A DNA stretch of 64,000 bases from Sediminibacterium ginsengisoli (GTDB lineage: Bacteria; Bacteroidota; Bacteroidia; Chitinophagales; Chitinophagaceae). This document shows positions 53,585 to 61,246 of the stretch, in pieces. The notes below the pieces were generated by a model. That model was not told the DNA's origin. It made no database searches and was given only the letters and a program-made list of their open reading frames with translations. A program made the translations under genes and the position numbers. The stretch covers positions 12,455-76,454 of the forward strand of contig NZ_FUWH01000011.1 in NCBI RefSeq assembly GCF_900167075.1, written 5' to 3'. Positions within the stretch are counted from its first letter, which is position 1, and each line of letters starts with the position of its first letter.

Positions 53585-53791
53585 ATGAAAATCTTACCTG
53601 TAGTTAAAGCAATAGCCATTGTTCTTGTGCTGTTTTTCATTACCAGGGAAATCGCTTCCGGGTTGAAATATGGCAGTGTTACCGGTGTGATCATGGCGCT
53701 CGGCAGCATGGCTGCATTTGCCTATGTCCTTTACCTTCTGCAAAAACTTCGCAGGGTGAACAATATGGAAGAAACTGCGGAAGAACAATAA
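53585..53791 (+). CDS. small inner membrane protein with two helices
   Basis: The 68-residue protein has two hydrophobic stretches (about 4-22 and 31-50), a basic LRRVNN turn and an acidic C-terminus ending EETAEEQ. I recognise no family. The start ATG at 53585 is preceded by AACCAT and follows the redoxin terminator by 50 bases, so it has its own promoter, though no exact -7 box was found. It is convergent with the TlpA-like gene with seven bases between. Confidence 0.6.
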   Translation: MKILPVVKAIAIVLVLFFITREIASGLKYGSVTGVIMALGSMAAFAYVLYLLQKLRRVNNMEETAEEQ

Positions 53792-53798
53792 TCTTATT

Positions 53799-54284
53799 TT
53801 ACTCCACCAGCTTTTTAAGTTCCAGCAGCAGCCTTTGCTCCGGCAATTGCTGACCAAAGAACTGACGGTATCTTTTCCCGTTATTCACCATCAGCGTAAC
53901 GGGAATGGCGCCGTCCCATGATTTGTCTATCTGCGGACAAAACAGGTCTGCATTGGTTTCATCCAGCCAGACAATATCTGATTTATACCCATTCTTTTTT
54001 GCGAATGCGGCTATGCCTTTCGGGTAATCATCTGCAAAATCGAGACTTACCAATACCAGGCGTACTTTCTGGTCTTTGAATTCAGCAACCGTTTTTTCGA
54101 ACCAGGGTATTTCACGCACGCAGGGGCCGCACCAGGTAGCCCAGAAATTGATCACCAGCGGCACGCTGCTTGTATCGGCCATCTTCACCACATCGGCAAT
54201 CTTCATTTTCCGGATCTCCTGCGCCTGCAGCGTGATGCTGAACAATAACGCCAATACTAGTATTCCTGCGATCTTTTTCATCAT
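53799..54284 (-). CDS. TlpA-like periplasmic thiol-disulfide oxidoreductase
   Basis: The start at 54284 is chosen because it overlaps the trmH-like stop (ATGA), giving MMKKIAG and a signal peptide ending LQAQE; an in-frame start at 54305 is less likely. The 161-residue protein has a thioredoxin fold with INFWATWCGPCVREIPW, the WCGPC redox centre, and PVTLMVNNGKRYRQFFGQ around the cis-Pro. TlpA/ResA-type proteins reduce disulfides in the periplasm, for example in cytochrome c maturation. The target here is unknown. Confidence 0.85.
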   Translation of the reverse strand: MMKKIAGILVLALLFSITLQAQEIRKMKIADVVKMADTSSVPLVINFWATWCGPCVREIPWFEKTVAEFKDQKVRLVLVSLDFADDYPKGIAAFAKKNGYKSDIVWLDETNADLFCPQIDKSWDGAIPVTLMVNNGKRYRQFFGQQLPEQRLLLELKKLVE

Positions 54285-54871
54285 ATTGTTTTTTTCTGGC
54301 TCCACTCTTCCATCAGTGCGCTCATACGTTCTGCGGGTAATGCAGGCTGATCATAATGTCCTGCCGCTCTCTTCTGCCGCATGGCTTCATAAATACTTAC
54401 GGCACACGCTACAGAAATATTAAGGCTCTGGATAATACCCATTTGAGGGATGATAAAATTACCATCGGCCATGGAACGGATCTCTTCACTTACGCCTGTG
54501 TGTTCATTGCCGAAAACCAGCGCTACTTTCTGTGTGAAATCGATGCTGTACAGATCAACTGCGTCGCCCGACAAATGCGTAGTAAGGATCCGGTTGTACT
54601 GACTGCGTAATGCTGCAATACATTCCGCAGTATCTGTAAACTGGTGAACAGTGAGCCATTTCATGGCACTGCTGCTGCTTTTGAAACCGAACTTGGCATG
54701 CCGCGGGATCTGGGTGTTGAGAATATAAATATCCTGGATACCCACAGCATCACAGGTACGCATTACCGCTGAGATATTGTGCGGATCCTGTACATTTTCC
54801 ATTACCACGCCTATACCCGGCTGGCGCAGATGGAGCACCTGCTGCAGTTTGGCTTTTCTTTCTTCTGTCAT
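54281..54871 (-). CDS. TrmH/SpoU-family RNA 2'-O-methyltransferase
   Basis: The 196-residue SPOUT methyltransferase shows the three TrmH motifs: NISAVMRTCDAVGI (about 33-46), VALVFGNEHTGVSEE, and IIPQMGIIQSLNISVACAVSIYEAMRQ in two short pieces. It lacks the N-terminal substrate-binding L30e-like domain of TrmH/RlmB proteins, and resembles tRNA Gm18 methyltransferase TrmH, which modifies the D-loop. Length is normal. It is coupled by a four-base overlap to the TlpA-like gene downstream. The 5' side is separated by a terminator from the next minus-strand gene. Confidence 0.88.
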   Translation of the reverse strand: MTEERKAKLQQVLHLRQPGIGVVMENVQDPHNISAVMRTCDAVGIQDIYILNTQIPRHAKFGFKSSSSAMKWLTVHQFTDTAECIAALRSQYNRILTTHLSGDAVDLYSIDFTQKVALVFGNEHTGVSEEIRSMADGNFIIPQMGIIQSLNISVACAVSIYEAMRQKRAAGHYDQPALPAERMSALMEEWSQKKTI

Positions 54872-54884
54872 CTACGCAAAAATA

Positions 54885-54919
54885 AAAGAAAAAAGACGTT
54901 CCCTTACGGGAAACGTCTT
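54885..54919 (-). terminator. terminator of the minus-strand Arg/Asp-rich protein gene
   Basis: AAGACGTTCCC and GGGAAACGTCTT around TTAC (54893-54919) pair except for one bulged A. On the minus strand the stem is followed by a run of T interrupted once, placing it after the gene at 54949. Confidence 0.8.
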
Positions 54920-54948
54920 GTATCTGCACCGGGTTTGTCTTTATCCTG

Positions 54949-55491
54949 TTAGTGTCCTCTGCCCGGACCACGACCGTTACCGTTATTCCTGTGATCGTTT
55001 CTTCCGCGGTCGTTATCGCGGCGATCATCCCTGTCCCAGCGGTCATGGCGATCATCACGTCTGTTATCATGGAACCTGCGGTCGTCAAAACGATTATCGT
55101 AACGGTTCCTGTTGTCTATCACAACCGGGCGTCTGTAGGCTACATAATATTTGTTGTAACGTTCACGGTAAATATTACCGCGGAGATAAGGCCTTGGTTC
55201 ATTGACCACTACTTTATAGCCCCTGTACAGGTCGTAGTTCCTGTAGGCAACGGGTAATGAAGAAGCGAAGATCCAGCGGCCGCCGTCGAGATAGATAAAC
55301 TGGCGTTCGGGAATATAATAGTAAGTATCGATCTCAGGCATGTAATAGTAATCGCCCACATAATCTCCGGGCACTCCCCACGCAGGCCTTCCGATATTCA
55401 CGTTCACATTCAATCGCACCTGGGCTTTACTGTCGTTGTAAGAAAGAAGAACAGATGCGAGCAATACTACGGGTAGAATTAACTTTTTCAT
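54949..55491 (-). CDS. exported protein with an Arg/Asp/Asn-rich low-complexity tail
   Basis: The 180-residue product has a signal peptide (about 1-23, ending SKAQV). A small beta-rich part follows, with RPAWGVPGDYVGDYYYMPEID, YYIPERQFIYLDGGRWIFASSLP and YDLYRGYKVVVNEPRPYLRGN in short strands; such Tyr-rich exported proteins are common in Chitinophagaceae. From about residue 125 to the end it is a run of Asp, Arg, Asn, His and Gly with no stable fold. The tail is strongly charged and may bind nucleic acid, metal ions or anionic polymers. Function is unknown. Confidence 0.65.
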   Translation of the reverse strand: MKKLILPVVLLASVLLSYNDSKAQVRLNVNVNIGRPAWGVPGDYVGDYYYMPEIDTYYYIPERQFIYLDGGRWIFASSLPVAYRNYDLYRGYKVVVNEPRPYLRGNIYRERYNKYYVAYRRPVVIDNRNRYDNRFDDRRFHDNRRDDRHDRWDRDDRRDNDRGRNDHRNNGNGRGPGRGH

Positions 55492-55599
55492 GGTTCAATG
55501 TTTTATACCCTCCATAAGCCAAACACAATGCCATAAATGCCGGCAACTGTTATAAAAACGTGAATGTGCATTTTATTTCACCGATTCTCAGACGCAGAA

Positions 55600-55623
55600 C
55601 AGGGACTGGTTGCCCAGTCCCTG
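55600..55623. terminator. hairpin between the Arg-rich protein gene and the epimerase gene
   Basis: CAGGGACTGG (55600-55609) and CCAGTCCCTG (55614-55623) form a perfect 10-base stem around TTGC. It lies 22 bases beyond the epimerase stop and has no T-run in either direction, so a terminator role is likely but weakly supported. Confidence 0.5.
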
Positions 55624-55645
55624 CTAATTATGTATATCTGAAATA

Positions 55646-56665
55646 TTATTGTTTTACCGGCAAAATGCCCAGTCCCGGGCGACCAGAAACAGCAACTTTA
55701 CCAAAATCGAATGAGAGGCCTGTTGCGGTATCCTGCGATAGCAGTAATGGTCCGTCGAGATCCGCATGGTCCAGTTGCGGCAGCAAATGTGCTATTGCAG
55801 CCGAGCCTATCGTACATTCATTCATGCTGCCCACCATTACCTGCATACCCAGTTGTTTTGCTTCTTTTATCATACGCAGCGCCGGTGTAATGCCGCTGCA
55901 TTTGGTGAGTTTGATATTGATACCGTGAAAGTATCCCTGGCATTTTACAACATCCTTTTCAAACACACAGCTTTCGTCTGCGAACAAAGGCAAGGGTGAT
56001 TTTTCGTAAAGCTGCTTCATGCCTTCCCAATTGTCTTTGGCAAGCGGCTGTTCAACAAACTCTACGCCCAGCTCTGCAAGCTGTGGTATTTTTTCGAGTG
56101 CTTCTTCGGTTGTCCAGCCGGCATTGGCATCCACGCGGAACAGGGCATCCGTATTTTCACGCAATGCTTTCATGATGGCGATGTCTTCATCGGTTCCGAG
56201 TTTGATCTTGTATACCGGCCATGGTTTCGCTTTCATTTTCGCCACCATTTTTTCTATGGAATCGATACCGATCGTATAATCGGTGATGGCAGTATTTTCC
56301 CAGCGGGTGCCCCATAATTCAAAAAGCGGCTGGCCCTTCATCTGTCCGAAAAGATCCCAGCATGCGATATCGAGTGCGCATACCAGGAAAGGGTTATCCG
56401 GGAAAAGATGATGCAGGTAATGCCAGTATCGTTCCGGTTCCGTGAGTGCGAATTTTTCCACCATGGCTTTTTTACTCTCCAGGTCGGCCATCATGCTTTC
56501 AACGGTTACGTTATAATAAGCGATCGCCGGCGCTTCGCCGATACCGGTGAAATTGCCCAGGCTGAGAGTAACTACAAGAGAAGGCTGGTGTGTTTTTGTT
56601 CTTCCGTTGGAAATGGTGAACGGGTATTCGAAAGGTAATTGCTGTTGCCAGTAACTCAGTTTCAT
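55646..56665 (-). CDS. dipeptide epimerase, enolase superfamily (L-Ala-D/L-Glu type)
   Basis: The 339-residue protein is of the muconate-lactonising subgroup of the enolase superfamily. The catalytic Lys pair region is VYKIKLG with Lys153 and Lys155. The metal ligands are Asp179 (RVDANAGW), Glu205 (FVEQP) and Asp230 (ADES), and the second base is Lys252 in INIKLTKC. L-Ala-D/L-Glu epimerases in this group recycle murein peptides; related enzymes handle other dipeptides. It has an exact -7 box at 56683-56690 on the minus strand. It stands alone, so the substrate is inferred from the fold. Confidence 0.83.
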   Translation of the reverse strand: MKLSYWQQQLPFEYPFTISNGRTKTHQPSLVVTLSLGNFTGIGEAPAIAYYNVTVESMMADLESKKAMVEKFALTEPERYWHYLHHLFPDNPFLVCALDIACWDLFGQMKGQPLFELWGTRWENTAITDYTIGIDSIEKMVAKMKAKPWPVYKIKLGTDEDIAIMKALRENTDALFRVDANAGWTTEEALEKIPQLAELGVEFVEQPLAKDNWEGMKQLYEKSPLPLFADESCVFEKDVVKCQGYFHGINIKLTKCSGITPALRMIKEAKQLGMQVMVGSMNECTIGSAAIAHLLPQLDHADLDGPLLLSQDTATGLSFDFGKVAVSGRPGLGILPVKQ

Positions 56666-56682
56666 AGCTCGTTGAATTGCGC

Positions 56683-56690
56683 CAAAGGTA
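56683..56690 (-). promoter_or_regulatory. -7 box of the dipeptide epimerase gene
   Basis: Read on the minus strand this is TACCTTTG, an exact TAnnTTTG match, 17 bases before the start codon at 56665. Confidence 0.6.
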
Positions 56691-56717
56691 AGGCAAACTC
56701 CATATGAAAATTAATGC

Positions 56718-59468
56718 TTAATGCAAACGTCCGCCGGCTTCTATACATTGCCGCAGTTCCTTGCAGAACAGATCGGAACGGAGTAATGTTTCCAGTGTGA
56801 GATGCATGCGGTAACGCCAGTAATGCTGCGGATCTGCAGGAATATTGATCCTTTCTGCAGCCACATCAGGATTACGGAGTTCTTCATTCATACCCATCAG
56901 ATCCTGTAACTGGAATATACTCCACATGGCAGGCGAATACAAATGCTGCAGGATGATCGCTTTGCTGATGGCTGTATTACACGTAGCCGGCGCATCACCC
57001 CACTGCCCCAGCTCCAGCTCATAGAACAGCTGCCGTTCGCGGCCCAGTTCTTCTTCCCACCAGCCACGGATCGTACTCATATCGTGAGTGGAAGGTGTTA
57101 CCACGCTGAGATAAGGTGCATCATCGGGATGAAAGAACCTTCTGCCCGGATCTTTGGGCATACGCTGGATCTCGAGGCTCAGCAGGCCCGTCTCCCGCAT
57201 TACATCCGGCACACATGCAGGAACAAGGCCGAGATCTTCGCCGCAGACCAGCATCCGGGTTCCGCGTTTGAGTTCGGGCAGCTTTTGCAGTGCTTCTCTT
57301 CGCCAGCTATCTTCCTGGCGGCGGAAAAAATAATCGATATACAATTCGCGGAGGAAAAGCTGGGTGCGCATTTCGAGATGACTGAAAGAACTGGTGGCTT
57401 CCATGGCAAAACGGAAATGCAGGCTGCCATCGCCGGCATCCAGGAAGATCACATTACTGATCAGGTTATATAACCCGTTCCTGATCTCTGTATTCAGTGC
57501 CTGGTTTTCCTTTTTGGCAAACCATTCTTCTACCTGACGTTGCGTAGCGAATGCAGGTTTCAGCTGCCAGGTTCCGTCTTCATCCCGGTGCAGGAAAGTT
57601 TCTTTCACAAAAGCTTCGTCAGCCTTGAAAATAGCTGTGATAATATCGTCAGTAATAAACGGCCGGGTATAACGATGATAGCTGAACCCGATATTGGCTT
57701 TGTTCAGCTCGTTGATATGTACAGGTATGGCAGGAACAAAATGGCCCATGATTCCTTCTACTGCATGCATCGGGATGCTCCAGATACGGAAAAAGCCAAG
57801 GATGTGATCGATGCGGAATGCGTCGAAATAATGCCGCATCTGCCCGAAACGTTTTTTCCACCAGGCAAATCCATCGTTACGCATGGCAGCCCAGTTGTAG
57901 GTCGGGAATCCCCAGTTCTGCCCTTTCACGGCAAAATCATCGGGCGGCGCACCGGCCTGCATATCCATATTGAAAAGCGCCGGGTACTGCCAGGTATCTG
58001 CACCATAACGATAAACGCCGATAGCAATATCTCCCTTCAATACAACCTGCTTCGAGCGCACATGAGCAACCGTATCGCTGAGCTGCAGGTGAAGATGATA
58101 TTGAACAAAACAATAAAATCCGAGTTCTTTTTCATGTGTCTTTAACAATGCCTCAACCGCTTTTTCATCATAAGCTGCATATTCGGGCCAGCTGGTATGA
58201 TCCGGTGTTCCATACAGATCACGCAGATAACAGAATGCAGCGTAAGGATATAACCAGTGCGCGTGTTCTGCGGTGAATGCCCTGTATGCTTTTTGTTTGA
58301 TGAATGCCTGGCCGTCTGCTTCATAGATCTGCCTCATAAGCCTGATCTTGAGCGCTATCACTTTCTCATAATCCACAGCTGCATATCCGTTCAGTTCTTT
58401 TCGTTCAGGTTCTGCAGCTCCCAGCAATGCCTTATGTTTCGGTCCGGCAAGCTTTGCAAGGTTCATATAAGCAGGATGCAATGCAAACGCCGAAATGGCT
58501 GCATAAGGATAAGAATCGCGCCTGTCGGAAAATGCTGTGGTGTCATTGACAGGAAGGATCTGGATGAGATTGAGTCCTGCTGTTGCAGCCCAGTCTGCAA
58601 GCAGTTTGAGGTCGGTAAATTCCCCGATACCGAATCCCTGTTCGCTTCTAAGACTGAATACAGGAAGGGAAACGCCCGCGCCGCGCCAGCCTGTTGCCGG
58701 GAAACGGGCAAAACAATCATTTACGATCACCTGTCTTCCCTTCGCTGCGGCATCGGACAGCAGTCTGTTATCGCCATCTTCAAAACGGATAAAATGATGG
58801 GTATCTATCGTACAAACTCCGTATTTATACGCAACAGGAAATTCCGCTTCCGACAGATCCAGTGCTGCTTCATACACACTCGACCGGGGATTGATATGCA
58901 TGGGCACACATTGCGCTGTATCCCATGCACCGAGTTCGGGTGTACTGCCCAGCAGGCAGAGGGTTTCATTCTCTCCTGTCAGCGGTGCTTTTACATGAAA
59001 CCGGTGTGTGGTGCGGCGCGGATCTTTCGGGGCTGTAACAGTATGTCTCTGTGAAAACAGCACATCGGTAAATGCCGCACTGTAAAACACGTTCTCCGTG
59101 AAGCCGGCATGATTCCAGGCATCCATGAAAACTGTTTCACGGGCTGTAAGTGCAGCCGCACTGAAGCGCCGGTCTGTGCCCCAGTCGAAGCTGGTGAGCC
59201 CGGCTGTATTTTTTAATACATAATTATATACGATCTCTTCGTGAGGTTGCACCAACTCGTCCAGTAAAAGCGTAGCACGCCAGAATTCATTGTTCACATA
59301 TTCCAGGGGCAATGCCTTTGCAATGTTATTATTGCCCAGCTGCGGATGATTGCCTGTTACAAACAACTCCTCTCCGAATACGGTACTGAAACGCAGCTGG
59401 AAAATGATCTTTTTCCTTACCCGGCTTTTTTTCCCCTGTTCCTTTTTAACGGCTTCTTTTTTTTTCAC
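56718..59468 (-). CDS. malQ: 4-alpha-glucanotransferase with two N-terminal CBM20 domains
   Basis: The 916-residue cytoplasmic enzyme carries two starch-binding CBM20 domains (about 20-120, with FVTGNHPQLGN, and 145-250, with LLGSTPELGAWD). A GH77 barrel begins at GAGVSLPVFSLRSEQGFGIGEF. Catalytic residues lie in FRIDHILGF (nucleophile Asp), CGEDLG (acid-base Glu) and STHDMSTIRGWW (third Asp). The enzyme disproportionates maltodextrins by moving glucan chains. The CBM20 pair is typical of Bacteroidota and plant DPE2-type MalQ. A basic Lys-rich N-terminus precedes the first CBM. It is divergent from the carboxylase gene. Confidence 0.94.
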   Translation of the reverse strand: MKKKEAVKKEQGKKSRVRKKIIFQLRFSTVFGEELFVTGNHPQLGNNNIAKALPLEYVNNEFWRATLLLDELVQPHEEIVYNYVLKNTAGLTSFDWGTDRRFSAAALTARETVFMDAWNHAGFTENVFYSAAFTDVLFSQRHTVTAPKDPRRTTHRFHVKAPLTGENETLCLLGSTPELGAWDTAQCVPMHINPRSSVYEAALDLSEAEFPVAYKYGVCTIDTHHFIRFEDGDNRLLSDAAAKGRQVIVNDCFARFPATGWRGAGVSLPVFSLRSEQGFGIGEFTDLKLLADWAATAGLNLIQILPVNDTTAFSDRRDSYPYAAISAFALHPAYMNLAKLAGPKHKALLGAAEPERKELNGYAAVDYEKVIALKIRLMRQIYEADGQAFIKQKAYRAFTAEHAHWLYPYAAFCYLRDLYGTPDHTSWPEYAAYDEKAVEALLKTHEKELGFYCFVQYHLHLQLSDTVAHVRSKQVVLKGDIAIGVYRYGADTWQYPALFNMDMQAGAPPDDFAVKGQNWGFPTYNWAAMRNDGFAWWKKRFGQMRHYFDAFRIDHILGFFRIWSIPMHAVEGIMGHFVPAIPVHINELNKANIGFSYHRYTRPFITDDIITAIFKADEAFVKETFLHRDEDGTWQLKPAFATQRQVEEWFAKKENQALNTEIRNGLYNLISNVIFLDAGDGSLHFRFAMEATSSFSHLEMRTQLFLRELYIDYFFRRQEDSWRREALQKLPELKRGTRMLVCGEDLGLVPACVPDVMRETGLLSLEIQRMPKDPGRRFFHPDDAPYLSVVTPSTHDMSTIRGWWEEELGRERQLFYELELGQWGDAPATCNTAISKAIILQHLYSPAMWSIFQLQDLMGMNEELRNPDVAAERINIPADPQHYWRYRMHLTLETLLRSDLFCKELRQCIEAGGRLH

Positions 59469-59578
59469 TACTACCTGGCTGTTTAATATAGATGGTTTCG
59501 GTAAAGTTAACCGGAACAGGGGAATATTCCTGCCATCTCTTCTGTTTGAAAAACTTGCCGAACTTCACCCAAGTACCT

Positions 59579-59586
59579 TATCTTTG
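59579..59586 (+). promoter_or_regulatory. -7 box of the acyl-CoA carboxylase gene
   Basis: TATCTTTG matches TAnnTTTG and lies 21 bases before the ATG at 59608. A possible -33 CTTG at 59554-59557 has a spacer of 21 bases, slightly long. Confidence 0.6.
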
Positions 59587-59607
59587 AAAACTAACAATCG
59601 TTCGTAT

Positions 59608-61236
59608 ATGAATCAGCAAGTACAAAGTTCAGCGGCATGGATGAAAGAAGCAGTAGACGAAATGAACCGCCATGCGGACAAGATCGCGGAAGGCGGCGGA
59701 GCAAAATCGGTGGCTAAACAAAAAGAACGCAATAAGCTCACTGCCCGGGAAAGGATCAGCTATCTCTGTGATGCGGATATGCCTTTTACGGAGATCGGCC
59801 GTTTTGCGGGTATGAACATGTATGAGGCTGAAGGTGGTTGTCCTGCCGGCGGCACTATAGCGGGCGTTGGTTATGTAAGCGGCAGGCAATGTGTGATCGT
59901 AGCGAACGACCAGACGGTAAAAGCCGGCGCCTGGTTCCCGATAACGGGTAAGAAAAACTTAAGGATGCAGGAGATCGCCATGGAGAATAACCTGCCGGTG
60001 ATCTACCTGGTAGACAGTGCCGGTGTTTACCTGCCCATGCAGGATGAGATCTTTCCCGATAAAGAACACTTCGGCAGGATCTTCCGCAACAATGCACGCA
60101 TGAGTGCCATGGGCATCACCCAGATCGCTGCGGTAATGGGTGCCTGCGTGGCGGGCGGTGCTTACCTGCCGATCATGAGCGATGAAACCCTGATGGTGGA
60201 AGGCAACGGCAGTATCTTTCTCGCCGGCTCTTACCTGGTGAAAGCCGCTATCGGAGAAAACATAGATAATGAAACCCTGGGTGGCGCTGTAACACATACC
60301 GAGATCAGCGGCATTGCAGATTATAAATTCAAAACGGAAGAAGAATGCCTGGACCAGATCAGAAAGATCATGGCAAAAACGGGCGCACAGCCCAGAGCCG
60401 GATTCGACCGTTCAACACCCGTCCTTCCCGCAAAAGATGCCAAAGAACTTTATGGCATCATCCCGGAAGGCAACCTCAAGCCCTACGATATGCTGGAGCT
60501 GATCGAGCGTATCGTTGACAACAGTGAGTTCGAGCAGTTTAAACAGGATTATGGTAAAACGATCCTCTGCGGTTATGCCCGCATCGACGGCTGGGCTGTA
60601 GGCATCGTAGCCAACCAGCGCCTGATCTGCAAAAACCGTAAGGGAGAAATGCAGCTGGGCGGAGTGATCTATAACGACAGTGCCGACAAAGCCGCGCGCT
60701 TCATCCTGAACTGCAACCAGAAAAAAATACCGCTGGTTTTCCTGCAGGATGTAACCGGTTTTATGGTAGGCAGCCGCAGCGAACACAGCGGCATCATCAA
60801 AGACGGCGCCAAGCTGGTGAATGCCGTAGCGAATTCGGTTGTACCTAAATTCACCATTATTGTGGGCAACAGTTATGGTGCGGGCAATTATGCCATGTGC
60901 GGCAAAGCCTATGATCCACGCTTCATCTACGCATGGCCTTCTGCAAAGATTGCGGTGATGGGTGGCGAACAGGCTGCGAAAACACTGCTGCAGATCCAGG
61001 TTGCCGGCATGAAAAGCCAGGGTAAACCTGTTACCGAAGCCGAAGAAAAAGCATTGCTGGATGAGATCAAGGGCCGTTATGAGAAACAAACTTCGCCTTA
61101 TTATGCCGCTGCAAGGTTATGGGTGGATGATATCATCGACCCGCTTGAAACAAGACAGGTGATCTCCGAAGGTATCGCTGCAGCCAATCATAATACAGCA
61201 CTTCCCGAACTGAAGACGGGTGTATTCCAGGTTTAA
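59608..61236 (+). CDS. biotin-dependent acyl-CoA carboxylase beta (carboxyltransferase) subunit
   Basis: The start at 59608 (MNQQVQ) lies just after the promoter; the open frame extends 258 bases upstream into the MalQ start, which is rejected. The 542-residue protein has two crotonase-like halves. Motifs: KLTARERI, GGCPAGGTIAGVG, MGACVAGGAYLPIMSDE, HSGIIKDGAKLV, and GNSYGAGNYAMCGKAYDPRF followed by WPSAKIAVMGGEQAA, each read in short pieces. These favour the methylcrotonoyl-CoA carboxylase (MccB-like) branch, acting in leucine breakdown. The biotin carboxylase subunit is not nearby, and other acyl-CoA substrates (geranyl- or propionyl-CoA) are possible. Confidence 0.9.
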   Translation: MNQQVQSSAAWMKEAVDEMNRHADKIAEGGGAKSVAKQKERNKLTARERISYLCDADMPFTEIGRFAGMNMYEAEGGCPAGGTIAGVGYVSGRQCVIVANDQTVKAGAWFPITGKKNLRMQEIAMENNLPVIYLVDSAGVYLPMQDEIFPDKEHFGRIFRNNARMSAMGITQIAAVMGACVAGGAYLPIMSDETLMVEGNGSIFLAGSYLVKAAIGENIDNETLGGAVTHTEISGIADYKFKTEEECLDQIRKIMAKTGAQPRAGFDRSTPVLPAKDAKELYGIIPEGNLKPYDMLELIERIVDNSEFEQFKQDYGKTILCGYARIDGWAVGIVANQRLICKNRKGEMQLGGVIYNDSADKAARFILNCNQKKIPLVFLQDVTGFMVGSRSEHSGIIKDGAKLVNAVANSVVPKFTIIVGNSYGAGNYAMCGKAYDPRFIYAWPSAKIAVMGGEQAAKTLLQIQVAGMKSQGKPVTEAEEKALLDEIKGRYEKQTSPYYAAARLWVDDIIDPLETRQVISEGIAAANHNTALPELKTGVFQV

Positions 61237-61246
61237 TGGCCGCTGA

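Noticed and set aside
54949..55257. Plus-strand frames opposite the Arg/Asp-rich protein
   Set aside because: They arise from the repetitive codons of the tail on the minus strand and have Thr/Val-rich content without motifs.
59350..59607. N-terminal extension of the carboxylase open frame
   Set aside because: It overlaps the malQ start and the promoter at 59579; the product would have an 86-residue extension unlike the family.
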